NCBI RefSeq assembly: GCF_050003625.1
Contig: NC_134401.1
Location: 91,366,852-91,430,851, forward strand
Reading direction: 5' to 3'
Length of the DNA stretch: 64,000 bases
Origin: Haematobia irritans
Taxonomy: Eukaryota; Arthropoda; Insecta; Diptera; Muscidae
Both the position numbers and the translations under genes were made by a program. The stretch's first letter is position 1. Each line of letters opens with the position of its first letter. Below the pieces are notes generated by a model. It did not search any database, was not told the DNA's origin, and saw nothing but the letters and a program-made list of their open reading frames with translations. Positions 12,183 through 24,735 of the stretch are shown here, piece after piece.

Positions 12183-13090
12183 CACTCAAATAAAATTTTA
12201 CTTGGATCCAACAATTTTCACCTTCCCTTAAGGATTTTTGTATTGATTCCGAACCAAATATTCGGCTTCTTTAAAATAAAGAAATTATTTAGCGACCAAT
12301 CTGGCTTTAAATCTAGGACCAATAAGATTAAAATTAGGTACAGATCTCATTTATCAAATTCTCATTCTCTTTTCGGGGTTTATTAATATATGTACTCACA
12401 CACAAAATTTTTTTCTGATTCAATCACGAAAGTAATTGGTGCAATTAATTTTGTAATTGAAATGTCTTCAATCACACAAATGATTTCAATTAAAAAATGG
12501 ATTGAAGGTCAATTAAAAAATTAAGTGATACTATTAATTTTTTTGATTGATTTTTGTTTCAATTAAAAAAAATTTCTGAATCAATTAAATTTTTAATTGA
12601 ATATTTTTTAAAACTGAATTAAAAGTTTATTTGGAAAAATTTCGTGAAATTTTTTTCTGTGCACGTTCAAACAAATGCCGGTAAAAATCCAAATTATATA
12701 ATGTAAAGTAAAAAATGTTTTCTTAATTAAAAAAAATGTAATCAAAGACGCTAAATCCTCAAATAAGCCTATATTTGAAGCGATTTTATCTTAAATCTAA
12801 AGTTTCAATATTTCAGTTAATTTAAGGACAACTTCTTTAAATCAAAAATGTTTTTCTTCACTTTAAGGAATATTAGCTTTAGTTCACAGACATGCGACTT
12901 TAACGTAGGGAAGCAAATTTACAAAATTTGTGTCCTAAATTTAATGAAAAAAATTGAAGCAAAGATTATAAACTTTCATTTACTTAAAATTTCATTATTT
13001 AAAGAAATTTGTCCATAATATTTTGTACATTTCGCTTCTTAAAATTTAGGTTGCGTAATCTTAAATATTACGTACATATTTTTTTCAGCG
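12183..13090 (+). mobile_element. CACTG-related MITE with TA flanks
   Basis: The left end CACTCAAATAAAATTTTACT is followed by TTTTTGTATTGATTCCGA, the same block as in the MITE at 34178. The right end is ATTTTTTTCAGCG. TA sits on both sides (12181-12182, 13091-13092). It is interrupted by a CACAGA-type MITE at about 12397. Confidence 0.55.
12397..12664 (-). mobile_element. CACAGA-type AATTAA-rich MITE
   Basis: Ends CACACAAAATTTTTTTCTGA and ATTTTTTTCTGTG enclose a core full of TCAATTAA and TTAATTGA motifs, as in the fuller copy at 46582. About 268 bp. Confidence 0.6.
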
Positions 13091-14179
13091 TATATTAAGA
13101 CAATTATATTTATTAAGAAAGGTTGCTGAAACTTCGATAAAAAACATCGAACTCATTGAGTACATATCATTTTGCCTTTTGAAAATAATTTATTCATTTA
13201 AAAAAATAACCGCGAAAGTTAACTTCAGTTTTCAGTTCATTTTTATGGTTAGTTTTTAAATGAAACCTAATTTGCTACTTGCTTTTTTTAATAAATTATT
13301 TTCAAAATACAAAACTCTATTCAACGTTTATTGTACAACTACATTTTATTGGAAAAGTACGCGAACAAACTTTATATAAAATCAACTTAGCCGTGCACAA
13401 AATATGTGAGAACCGTTATATTGCATTTGCTACTAACACTTTGTTGTATACTCTCAGAATAAGTAGGCAAATGAAAAGAGAGTTAAAGAGAAAATAAAAG
13501 ATTTCTTCTCTGCCTCATTCTCGAATTTCACAATTTAAGTTTAACGCAGAAGTAGCTTAACGACACATTGTCTATTTCAAATTAGAAAATATATGATATA
13601 TATGTTTAGTTTCGCACATTTGTAGCTTTGTGAACATTTTAAATTGATATACTAGTCAAGGATTACTAATTAATAGCTGTAAAGTTTAAATTAGTTTGAT
13701 GGAATAAGGAAAAGTTTCTGCAATGCATATGTGCATAGAACATTTTGGATGAATTGAGTTAGGTCACTATTGTTATGAAACTTCTTTGCGAAATGTTTTT
13801 GTTTTATTTCTTTTTGTTATCGATTTGTTCTTTAGAACCGCTCGCTGTCAATAAATATGGTCATGTTGTTTAAATTGGTTAAACGAACTTTTCCAACAAC
13901 ATTTGTACCATCAAATTGGGAAAATATTACCCATATTGGTTCGAATGCAGAAATAGTCTATAATAATATATTTATAATTATAAATATTTTCATCATTATT
14001 GTTTTGATTTTAGCTTAAAACCATCAATGTATGAAGAAACTACGGAATCATTTTCAGTAAATCTGATGCAATATTTCTAAAAATTTTAATCATGTTTTGA
14101 AATTACGATTGCTTTTGCAATATTTCGTAAAATATACAAAAACTCTTAAAATTTATATCCACAAAAATTATGAATTATA

Positions 14180-14460
14180 AAGAAAATTTCGTTAAAATAA
14201 CGAAATATATATGAAGAACTTTTAATGAAAAAAAATCGTAGATTCATAAAAAGTTCTTCACAAAAAATACGAAAACGAATGAAAATTTCGTAATTTCAAT
14301 GAAGAATATATGAAGAATTGTTAATGTAGAAGTTTTCGTAAAAAAATCGTAATTTCGTAAAATGTTCTTCACAAAAATTACGAAAAAGAATGAAAATTTC
14401 GTTCTTTTAATGAAGAATTTATGAAGAATAGTCAATGAAGAATTTTTCGTTAAATCTACG
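14180..14460 (-). repeat. Right-arm subterminal repeats of the foldback element
   Basis: Repeated GAATGAAAATTTCGT, TTCTTCACAAAAA and TATGAAGAA blocks at roughly 120-bp spacing form the partner of the left arm. Confidence 0.6.
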
Positions 14461-14537
14461 AAGGGAATTCTTTCGGTGTAATCTTCATGAACTAAACTAA
14501 AGTTCAGTTGGCATTAGAACCCCTTTTTTCTGGGTGT

Positions 14538-14799
14538 ACAAATACGGCCAAAATACCCACATTTACACAAAATTCTCTAATGATTTTCCCATATTTTACT
14601 CATATCCTTCACACTGTAATGCCAGACTTTCCACAGAACGGTTGAGTTTTAAATAAAGCTCCGCTTTGTGGAAATATGTGGAAATAAATTCTTGTAAAAT
14701 CGACACGTAAGTAGCAAATATTGTAAATATTATTCAAATTGTCCTATATCTCGAATACGTATGTATCGCCCGATAAATCACAATTGTTGAAATGGTAAC
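14538..14799 (-). mobile_element. HINE D/B-like body fragment (right part)
   Basis: Starts CAAATACGGCCAAAATACCC and ends GTATCGCCCGATAAATCAC, the reverse of the GGGCGA body motif. It probably continues the fragment broken at 8657. It stops at the assembly gap. Confidence 0.45.
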
Positions 14800-14899
14800 N
14801 NNNNNNNNNNNNNNNNNNNNNNNNNNNNNNNNNNNNNNNNNNNNNNNNNNNNNNNNNNNNNNNNNNNNNNNNNNNNNNNNNNNNNNNNNNNNNNNNNNN
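14800..14899. other. Assembly gap (100 N)
   Basis: Exactly 100 ambiguous bases between two HINE bodies, the usual placeholder for a gap of unknown size. The repeats on both sides explain the failed join. Confidence 0.98.
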
Positions 14900-15854
14900 T
14901 AGAGACCATATACTAACACCACGTACCAAATTTCAACCGGGTCGGATGAATTTTGCTCCTCGAAGAGGCTCCGGAGGTCAAATCTGGGGATCGGTTCATA
15001 TGGGGGCTATATATAATTATGGACCGATATGGATCAATTCATGCATGGTTGTTAGAGACCATATACTAACACAACGTACCAAATTTCAACCGGATCCAAT
15101 GACCATATACCAACACCACGTACCAAATTTCACCCGGATCGGATGAATTTTGCTGCTCGAAGAGGCTCCGCAGGTCAAATCTGGGGATCGGTGTATATGG
15201 GGGCTATATATAATTATGGAACGATATGGACCAATTCTTGCATGGTTTTTGGAGACCATATGCTAACACCACGTAACAAATTTCAACCGGATCGGACGAA
15301 ATTTGTTCTTCCAAGAGGCTCCGGGGGTCAAATCTGGGGATCGGTTCATATGGGGGCTATATATAATTATGGACCGATATGGACTAATTTTTGAATGGTT
15401 GTTAGTGTCCATATACTCACAGCACGTACCGAATTTCAACCGTATCGGATGAAATTTGCTTTTCTAAAAGGCTCCGGAGGACAAATCTGGGGATCGGTTC
15501 ATATTGCGGCTATATATAATTACGAACCGATATGAACAAATTTTTGCATGGTTGGTAGAGACCATATACTAACACCTCGTACCCCATTTCAACCGGATCG
15601 GATGAATTTCGCTCCTCCAAGAGGCTCCGGAAGTCAAATCTGGGGACGGGATAATATAGGGGCTATATATAATTATGGACCGATATTGACCAATTCTTGT
15701 ATGGTTGTTGGAGACCATAAACGAAATTTCAACCGGTTCGGATGAATTTTGCTCTTCCAAGAGGCTCCGGAGGTTAAATATGGGGATCGGTTCTTATGGA
15801 GGCTATATATAATTATGGACCGATATGGACCAATTCTTGCATGGTTGTTAATGT
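14900..15854 (+). mobile_element. HINE family A body, copy A2 (no ends)
   Basis: About six body units; GAGACCATATACTAACACC recurs near 15252, 15405 and 15558, a spacing of 153 bp. Both ends are missing: the gap cuts the left, a SINE fragment the right. Confidence 0.8.
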
Positions 15855-16080
15855 CCATATGGATTATACCACCTCAGTAATGCTTCCCTAAGTGGTTCCA
15901 CTACAATGTGGAACGCCGTTCGGACTCGGCTATAAAAATGAGGTCCCTTGTCATTGAGCTTAACATGGAATCGGGCAGCACTCAGTGATAAGAGAGAAGT
16001 TCACCAATGTGGTATCACAATGGACTGAATAGTCAAAGTGAGCCTGATACATCGGACTGCCACATAACCTAACCTACTGT
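15855..16080 (+). mobile_element. tRNA-derived SINE, 5'-truncated copy
   Basis: Matches the reverse complement of the full SINEs at 44331 and 62363 from the CCACCTCAGTAATGC block through ATGTGGTATCACAATGGACT to the tail CCACATAACCTAACCT. The tRNA-like head is absent. Confidence 0.85.
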
Positions 16081-16089
16081 CCATATACT

Positions 16090-16172
16090 AGGTTAGGTTA
16101 GGTTATGTGACAGCCCGATGTATCAGGCTCACTTAGACTATTCAGTCCATTGTGATACCACATTGGTGAACC
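16090..16172 (-). mobile_element. SINE 3' tail, inverted copy
   Basis: AGGTTAGGTTAGGTTATGTG through CATTGGTGAACC is the reverse complement of the tail just upstream, giving a head-on inverted pair separated by about 10 bp. Confidence 0.85.
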
Positions 16173-16174
16173 TA

Positions 16175-16675
<501 letters not shown>

Positions 16676-17517
16676 TACCTCGTACACTAAAACAAACTAA
16701 ATGGAAGATTAAATTTGTGTGCAAGGCGGTCATTCACAATTAACATCCAGTATTATGGTTGGATCACCCTTTATATAATTTTCTCCTCCCCACGGCAAGA
16801 TTTGGTAAAACCAAATCTATAGAGAACATGTAAGTTAAAGGACATTTTATCCTTAGCAGTATTTAAAAACACTTAAAATCTATGGGAAAAGGGATTAGAA
16901 GCTAACAAAAAAAAAATTGAATAGCCATTACGAGAATCCTGCCTTAGGAGTCATTTCATATTGCAGGACATTACTCCGTACAAGCTCTTTATAATAACTT
17001 TTCTTGCTTTAAGGCAGAATTATTTATCTACTCTCGTTTATTCATGCTTGGCTTTATGAAAAGCCAACATGTAAAAAAAAAACAAAGAGATATGACTTTA
17101 CAAAAAAAAGAAAGAAAACAAGAAAGAGCATATTTATCTTTTTTTATGGCTTTCTTTCGCGCGCTCTCTCTCTCTCCTTTTCATGTTCGTACTCACTCTT
17201 AGACAATGGTATGCATATCTTTGAATGACTTTATGGATATGTAACCAACTGAATGGTGTGGAGGGGCGAAGGAGGTGTTCACAGAGTAAAGAGTTATCGA
17301 ATGTCCTTAAGCTCTAAGCAAATACATTTCAAAGAAAACTGAGACAAGTCAAATAATCTAATGATAGATTCGTTTTCTCTTTCGATGCATTACAAAGATA
17401 CATAAACTGTAACAGTGGCTTTTAAACTGTTGCTTTAATGTTTTTTCCACCCACCACCAAAGAATTGAGTTTGTCATTCCGTTTGTACCATATCGATTTC
17501 CGACTATATATAGTATA
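16676..17517. other. Non-repetitive stretch, no gene recognised
   Basis: Single-copy in this window; includes a purine-rich A/G tract (17060-17130) and a (CT)n run at 17165-17178. No convincing open frame or splice pattern. Confidence 0.45.
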
Positions 17518-17560
17518 TATACAGTGCCGCACATAAGTATTGGCACAGCACCCTAAATCA
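17518..17560 (+). mobile_element. Possible Tc1-like terminal repeat fragment
   Basis: TATACAGTGCCGCACATAAG followed by TATTGGCACAG has the layout of Tc1-like ends (TA, CAGT..., a ..AAAGTATT-like block). No matching opposite end or transposase is nearby. Confidence 0.3.
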
Positions 17561-17584
17561 CATGGTGGTCAGTGTATATGTAAA

Positions 17585-17780
17585 AAAAAATTGCCTACCA
17601 GAAATATTGATTTTAAGATCCATAAAATATATACCAATCGACTCAGAACCACCTCCTGAGTTGGTTTAGCCCTTGGTATCCGTCCCTTTGACAATGTATT
17701 TGTTGTTCGCAGTTGTTAGGCCACTATTATTAACCGATTTTGATGAAATTTGGTATAGTGTTGATGGAAGAATGGCGGAA
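17585..17780 (-). mobile_element. HINE family D, 3'-end fragment
   Basis: TGCCTACCAGAAATATTGAT, CATAAAATATATACC and CACCTCCTGAGT match the copy at 57350-57420. The (GTCC)n repeat is decayed to GTCCGTCCC. It ends where mariner copy 2 begins. Confidence 0.7.
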
Positions 17781-17782
17781 TA

Positions 17783-18557
17783 ACATGTTGGCTGATAAGT
17801 CCCCGGTCTGACACATAGATGGCGTCGCTAGTATTAAATGCATATTATTTTTATATAGTACCAACCTTCAATTGTTTCGTGTCAAAATTTGACGTCTGTA
17901 AGTCAATTAGTTTGTGAGATAGAACGTCTTTTGTGAAGCAACTTTTGTTTTTGTGAAAAAAAGGAAATTCGTATTTTAATAAAATACTGTTTTCTGAAGG
18001 GAAAAAATAGGGTGGAAGCAAAAACTTGGCTTGATAATGAGTTTCCGGACTCTGCCCCAGGGAAATAAACAATAATTGATTGGTATGCAAAATTCAAGTG
18101 TGGTGAAATGAGCACGGAGGACGGTGAACGCAGTGGACGCCCGAAAAAGGTGGCTACCAACGAAAACATCAAAAAAATTCACAAAATGATTTTGAATGAC
18201 CGTAAAATGAAGTTGATCGAGATAGCAGAGGCCTTAAAGATATCAAAGGAACGTGTTGGTCATAGCATTCATCAATATTTGGAAATACGGAAGCTCTGGG
18301 CAAAATGGGTGCCGCGCGAGCTCACATTTGAACAAAATCAACAACGTGTTGATGATTCTGAGCGGTTTCCGTCGATATGTAACAATGGATGAAACATGGT
18401 TCCATCACTACACTCCTGAGCCCAATCGACAGTCGGCTGAGTGGGCAGAGACCGGTGAACCGTCTCCGAAGCGTGGAAAGACTTAAAAGTTCGCTGGCAA
18501 AGTAATGGCCTCTGTTTTTTGGGATGCGCATGGAATAATTTTTATCGATTATCTTGG
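17783..18557 (+). mobile_element. mariner (Himar1-like), copy 2, 3'-truncated
   Basis: The terminal repeat ACATGTTGGCTGATAAGTCC follows TA at 17781. About 170 bp of untranslated leader precedes the transposase. The element stops inside the codons for FIDYL at 18557, where HINE B sequence starts. Confidence 0.9.
17953..18557 (+). pseudogene. Mariner transposase fragment (Himar1-like)
   Basis: The start codon is GTG instead of ATG. An early part matching KKVATNENIKKIHKMIL and KISKERVGHSIHQYL is the DNA-binding half. A deletion after DDSER removes the CLQLLTRNTPEFF region and shifts the frame; downstream TMDETWFHHYTPE keeps the first catalytic Asp, and SAEWAETGEPSPKRGK follows. An in-frame TAA follows at 18484. 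The second and third catalytic Asp residues are beyond the truncation. Inactive. Confidence 0.88.
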
Positions 18558-19048
18558 TCGCGTCCAATCGACTTAAAATTTGGCACAAGTATATGTTTTG
18601 GCTCAGAATAGAATGCTATTGATTTTGGAAGAAATCGGTTCAGATTTAGATATAGCTCCCATATATATTTAATATATTTATCGGAGCAAAAAATTGGCCT
18701 CTGTGGTCATATGAGTGTAAATCGGGCGAAAGCTATATATGGGAGCTATATCTAAACCTGAACCGATTTCAACCAAATTTGGCACGCATAGCTACAATGC
18801 TAATTCTACTCCCTGTGCAAAATTTCAATTAAATCGGAGTAAAAGATTGGCCACTGTGGCCATATGAGTGTAAATCGGGCGAACGTTATATATGGGAGCT
18901 ATATCTAAATCTGAACCGATTTCAATAAAATTTGGCACACTTGACTACACTACTAATTGTACTCCTAGTGCAAAATTCCAACCAAATTGGGGTAAAACTC
19001 TGGCTTCTGGGGCCATAGAAGTCCATATCAGGCAGCAATAAAGAAATA
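18558..19048 (+). mobile_element. HINE family B body fragment
   Basis: Begins GGTCGCGTCCAATCGACTTA in an inverted scrap, then two direct body units (GGGCGAAAGCTATATATGGG, GGGCGAACGTTATATATGGG). It lacks the 3' hairpin and is followed directly by a full family B element in the same orientation. Confidence 0.65.
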
Positions 19049-20871
19049 ACAAGTAAGAAAAGTCTAAAGTCGGGCGGCGCCGACTATATTATACCCTGCA
19101 CCACTTTGTACATCTAAATTTTCGATACCATATCACATCCGTCAAATGTGTTGGGGGCTATATATAAAGGTTTATCCCAAATACATACATTTAAATATCA
19201 CTCGATCTGGACAGAATTTGATAGACTTCTACAAAATCTATAGACTCAAAATTTAAGTCGACTAATGCACTATGGTGGAACACAATGTTAGTAAAAAAAT
19301 ATGGGAAACATTTAAATCTGAAGAAATTTTAAGGAAACTTCATAAAAGTTTATTTATGATTTATCGCTCGATATATATGTATTAGAATTTTAGGAAAATT
19401 AGAGTCATTTTTACAACTTTTCGACTAAGCAGTGGCGATTTTACAAGGAAAATGTTGGTATATTGACCATTTTTGTCGAAATCAGAAAAACATATATATG
19501 GGAGCTATCTCTAAATCTGAACCGATTTCAACCAAATTTGGTACGCATAGCTACAATGCTAATTCTACTCCTTGTGCAAAATTTCAACTAAATCGGAGTT
19601 AAAAATAGGCCTCTGTGGTCATATGAGTGTAATTCGGGCGAAAGCTATATATGGGAGATATATCTAAATCTGAACCGATTTCATCCAAATTTGGCACACA
19701 TAGCTACAATGCTAATTCTACTCCCTGTGCAACATTTCAACTAAATCGGAACAAAAAATTGGCATCTGTGGTCATATGAGTGTAAATCGAGCGAAAGCTA
19801 TATATGAGAGCTATATCTAAATCTGAACCGATTTCAACTAAATTTGGCACGCATAGCTACAATGCTAATTCTACTCCCTGTGCAAAATTTCAATCAAATC
19901 GGAGTAAAATATTGGCCACTGTGGTCATATGAGTGTAAATCGGGCGAACGATATATATGGGAGCTATATCTAAATCTGAACCGATTTAAATAAAATTTGG
20001 CACACTTGACTACACTACTAATTGTACTCCTTGTGTAAAATTTCAAGCTAATCGGGATAAAACTCTGGCTTTTGGGTCCATATAAGTGCATATCGGGCGA
20101 AAGATATATATGGGAGCTATATCTAAATCTGAATCGATTTCAACCAAATTCGGCACGCATAGCTACAATGCTAAATCTACTCCCTGTGCAAAATTTCAAC
20201 CAAATTGGGCTAAAACTCTGGCTTTTAGGACCATATTAGTCCATATCGGGCGAAAGATATATATGGGAGCTATATCTAAATCTGAACCGATTTCAATCAA
20301 ATTTTGCACACTTGACTATACTGCTAATTGTACTCCTAGTGCAAAATTTCAACCAAATTCGGCCAAAAATCTGGCTTCTGTGGCGATATAAGTCCATATC
20401 GGGCGAAATGGGAGTTTCATCTAAATCTGAACCGATTTCAATCAAATTTTGCACACTTGACTATACGACTAAGTGTTATGTTTGTACAAAATTTCAAGCA
20501 AATCGGTATAAAACTCATGCTGCTGGGTCAATATTACTCCATATCGGGCGAAAGATATATATGGGAGCTATATCTAAATCTGAACCGATTTCTCAATAGG
20601 GTTCTATTCTGACCCAAATTAGGAACATGTGCCAAAATTTGAAGGCGATTGGACTTAAATTGCGACCTAGACTTTGATCACAAAAATGTGTTCACAGACA
20701 GACGGACGGACGGACAAACGGACAGACGGACATGGTTATATCGACTCAGGAGCCCACCCTAAGCATTTTTGTCAAAGACACCATGTGTCTATCTCGTCTC
20801 CTTCTGGGTGTTACAAACATATGCACTAACTTATAATACCCTGTTCCACAGTGTGGCGCAGGGTATAAAAA
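19049..20871 (+). mobile_element. HINE family B, copy B1 (both ends present)
   Basis: Head ACAAGTAAGAAAAGTCTAAAG, hairpin AGTCGG-GCGGCG-CCGACT, then ATTATACCCTGCACCAC. The body has about seven units; GGGCGAA recurs at about 19635, 19789 and 19942 (153-154 bp). A GGAC/AGAC repeat (20693-20730) and the terminal hairpin ATACCCTG-CCACA-TGTGG-CAGGGTAT close the element. 1823 bp, the reference copy for the family. Confidence 0.8.
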
Positions 20872-21932
20872 CAGAAAAAAAGTAATCACTGTGCATTCGA
20901 TAGCGATGACATCTATTTTTTTCTGTGAAAAGTTAAGAGTGATGATAATGAAAAATAGCACAAAGAATGGAATTGGCTTACTTTGTTTCAAGGCTCCTTA
21001 TACATAGCACAGGTGGAGATGCTAGGAAAGGACATGTATCACATGTTGCGATGTGTTGGTGAATGATATAATTTACAGTCAAACAAATATCCTTGAGGCT
21101 AGGTATAACTATGCAAATACAATGGAAAGTATATCACATGCATACAACATTTAAATAGCAAGAAAACCAATAAAGCCTAATGCCAAATAATCAAAAGTGA
21201 AATGGATATATGTAACCCCCATCGGCCAAACTAACTTATGTATTCGAATTCGGTACTAGGTTATCCTTTAAAACCTCTTTTCTATCATAGACAGCCTCTA
21301 ATCTTCCAACAAGATGGCTGAGCAATTTTGAACAAGCTAAAGCCGTAGAAGCGTAAAAATCTCATTTCCTATAATTGTAAAAATTTCTCATTTGGGTCCT
21401 TTTGCATTTCATCTACAATGGAATTCATGTTCATGACTAACATTCGTTATTTGCCTTGGCAAGTGGCAGCTTTATACGCTGTTGTGTTGCCCATGAATCT
21501 GAGTATTCTGATGTCAGTCACGGTTGACAATTCCGTTTTAGTAATGGGAGAACTCTAAAAAAAATCCTTTACAAACATTTTTCTTGAGTTCCTTTTTCGG
21601 GGCTTATGTATTTGTCTTTCTTTCAGTCTCATGAATAATGGTTGACAAACAAGGAAAACTTGGTTGTACGAGGATAGATGTTAATGTCAATTCAATATCA
21701 ACATCAACCAGCCAGGATATGCCAAATATATGTCGCTATGTGAAAAAGGTGTGTAATGTAATAGACGATCAGTATAATTTGACATTATTTAATTTCCCAT
21801 ATATTTTGTGAGAGTTGAGTGGGGGAATGGATTTCTTGTGGGATTACGTTTTCGAAGAAATTAAATAATAATTAAAAGTAATGTACAAAATAAATATAAT
21901 TAAAATTTGTATTTTTCTTAATACGTATTCCA
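20872..21932. other. Non-repetitive stretch, no gene recognised
   Basis: No repeats shared with the rest of the window and no long open frame. Possibly host intergenic or intronic DNA. Confidence 0.45.
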
Positions 21933-22684
21933 TCTTCTATATATATAAAATTCAATTTATGTTTGTTTATTTGTTTGTTTGTTTGTTTGTTTGTATGTAC
22001 CGAGTTGGCTCCGAAACGGCTGAACCGATTTACTTGAAACTTTCAGAGATCGTAGGGGGCGCTCATGTGGTGAAAATAGGGTACCTCATTCTTTGACACC
22101 TGGTCGCGGAGGGGGACCTCCCCTTTGTCGGACTTTTTGAAAATTGGACCAAAGTTGACCGATTTGGTTGAAATTTTCGTTGAAGATTGGGGTTGGCATC
22201 TAGACAAAGATCCGCTACTTTTTATTTCGATATTTGGTGGCGGAGGGGGGCCTCTCCTTTGTTTGACTTTTTTTAAAGTACAGTGAAAAAACTAAAATTC
22301 TCTAAATTATCTGAGATTTACAGAGAACATGTGGTGAGGTTGTGGAATTAATATGGGGTACCCGATGATTTCATATGTGGATGGGGAGGGGACCTCCCCC
22401 TTGCCCTACTTTTTGAATCTTGGAACAAAATTATGCGATTTGCTTGAAATTTTCATTGAATGTTGGGGTTGGCATGTAGACAAAAATCCGCTACATTATT
22501 TTCCGATATTTGGTCGGGGAGGGGGACCACCCCTTTGCCCAATTTTTTTTTTTGAAAGTTCAAACAAAACTAAACTCCCCCGACTGAAATTTTACAGAAA
22601 AAATGTGTTACGAAATTTATATCAGGTTCCTGATTTTTTAATAAAAATAAAAGGGCATAGGGAGACATCCGCTTCTCTTAAGTA

Positions 22685-23837
22685 CACGCAGAGAAGAAAC
22701 ATGATTGTCACAATCATATTCGAAGAGCAAAATAATATGATAGGAACTATTTTTGCGGCGACCATGTAACATATTAACTTGCAACCATGTTGGCTCAGTG
22801 AACATGGTTCTAAGAAAAATACAATTGTCCTCATCTAAAATGTTATTATATTGATAAAAAGAATTTTGTTTCCATTAAAAGACAATGGTCACGATCTAAA
22901 ATGTTATGTTATTCGTCAAAAATGTTTTTCTTCTAGTTAAAAGAACATGGTCACAACCTAAAATGTTTTGATTTTTATGAAAAAACTATTTTCGTCGTCG
23001 AAAAAAGGACGCCACTTGATAAAAGAAAACACAAAATCAACTTTATTTAGTTGTTTTTATTTATTTATAAACTAATTCATTGCTTATTTGTATTTATAAT
23101 GTCGTGCAGGTAAACATCACATATTTTTACACACTCTAGTTTGGTTCAATTTCAACAATAAGTAATCATTCCATATTTACTTCGTGCCCTTCAAATGTAC
23201 AAACGCAGACATCATGTAACTGCAAATAAAAATAAATTATACCATATATCAAAATGCAGAACAAAAAACAGGTACATTTCTTTCAATTACACTTTCCTTT
23301 TTTGTGTTCACATAAAACCACATGTCATTTCTGAATAAATAAATTAAAATAAAACACAATAATTCCGTATTCTCCGTCCATTCCAAGAAACAATCAACAC
23401 ACGACTGACGCGCAAAATGAAAATCGTGTGTACCTGCTCAATGTTTTTATAAATTTTTTTTCGTTGCAAACAAGTTAAAAAATTAAATGGTCACGAAAAA
23501 AATGTAAATGGTCTTTATGGCCATGTAATGGTTCTAGACATGTCTATACTTAACCTATAAAAATACTTTTTTCCCTGTAAAAAAGTAAAAAAAAATTGAA
23601 TGGTCAGATACATGATTTTCCTGACCATATAATGGTCTCCAATTCTATCATTTAAATGATAGAACATGTTTGCGGTATTTGATAACCATTCAAATGCTTA
23701 TTGCCAACATATATTTTTCTCCGCTCGAAAATTATTTTTACAAAGACAAAATACATGGTTTTCGCGACAATTACATACTCTAAATAAGCATTAAATGGAT
23801 GCGGCAACCATGTCCAAACATGTTTTTTCTGTGCGTG
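22685..23837 (+). mobile_element. CACGCA-type TA-flanked element, intact copy
   Basis: Ends CACGCAGAGAAGAAACATG and CATGTTTTTTCTGTGCGTG are inverted, with TA on each side (22683-22684, 23838-23839). The interior is rich in CATG/ATGGTC motifs near both ends and an AT-rich centre. 1153 bp, non-coding. Confidence 0.8.
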
Positions 23838-24474
23838 TACATACAGAGAAACAATTAAACTTTACCGAGTTACTTGAAATTTACAGAGGACTGGGGAGAG
23901 ATCGTAACCTCCGTCAACCGTAATAGTTGATACCTGATTTTGTGATATTTGGACGGAAGAGAGGCCGCCCATTTAGGCTTATAATTTGCTTGACATTTTC
24001 TGGGACGTTTACAAAAGATACGCTTTTCGACATTTGGTCGGGGAGGAGGTCCTCCTCTAAAACTACAAAAAAATTTAAGTTTTCTTGAAATTTACAAAAG
24101 CAGTGGGGGAAGGTTATGAACGAAGAGGCAACCTTCCTTGTCCCACACTTGAAGGAAAGTTTCAAGAATTTTCAGGGAAGGTTAGGGGTGTCGATATTGT
24201 ATCGGGGAAAGTGACGTCCCTTTAAAACAATAGAGCAAAATTTAAACATCTCCGATCTACTTGAAATTTACAGGGACGTGACAGGAGGTGATTAAATTTA
24301 TACATAATTTTTAAATTAGTATATGATTTTTCGATATCTGTTTGGGAAAGGGGAAAATTGAAATAAACTTTGTCGATTTACTTCGATAGAATTTATAGGG
24401 ACCATTGAGTAGTTGCGAAATTAATATAGGGTACGTGATAGTCCGATATCAGGTCGGAGTGGAGCGAAGGTGGG

Positions 24475-24735
24475 GAGAGGGTTCCCTTTTGTCCGTTTTT
24501 TTTCTTAAATTGAAAGTAGAGGGTTGTCCGTAAATGGGAACTCGGTACATAATTTTATGATTTTTGTACTGGCTTCTGCCAGACTTCTTTTTAGTTTTCA
24601 TTTTAGTAAAGAGAGGGTTCCCTTTTGTCCGTTTTTTTTTTTTTCATAAGTTGAAAGTAGAGGGTTGTCCGTAAATGGGAACTCGGTTTTATGATTTTTG
24701 TATAGGCTTCTGCCAGACTTCTTTTTAGTAAAGAA
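24475..24735 (+). repeat. Tandem duplication, ~136 bp, inside the Helitron
   Basis: GAGAGGGTTCCCTTTTGTCC through CTGCCAGACTTCTTTTTAG occurs twice (24475-24610, 24611-24735) with small indels. Confidence 0.85.

Larger units (their letters stand above)
9117..14478. mobile_element. CACCGA-type foldback-like element
   Basis: Inverted ends CACCGAAAGAATTTTCTTCG (9117) and GGGAATTCTTTCGGTG (14478) are flanked by TA. Both arms are built of short tandem repeats around TTCGTA / TACGAA (9140-9600 and 14180-14460), like Drosophila foldback elements, although those make longer target duplications. The 4.5-kb middle holds a decayed spliced zinc-finger gene, an R array and three further MITEs. No transposase was recognised. 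Confidence 0.65.
8658..14537. mobile_element. CACCCA-type TA-flanked element, split by a foldback-like element
   Basis: Ends are CACCCAAAAAAAAGTGAACC (8658) and GAACCCCTTTTTTCTGGGTG (14537), inverted to each other, with TA on both sides (8656-8657, 14538-14539). Its own sequence is only about 516 bp (8658-9116 and 14481-14537); everything between belongs to a later insertion. Non-coding MITE with Tc1/mariner-type TA duplication. Confidence 0.7.

Noticed and set aside
14734..14929. Open frames containing X residues
   Set aside because: They read through the 100-N assembly gap and have no meaning.
22353..22769. 138-codon frame in the Helitron
   Set aside because: Composition follows the degenerate Helitron modules, and the frame runs into the nested CACGCA element; no Rep or helicase motif.
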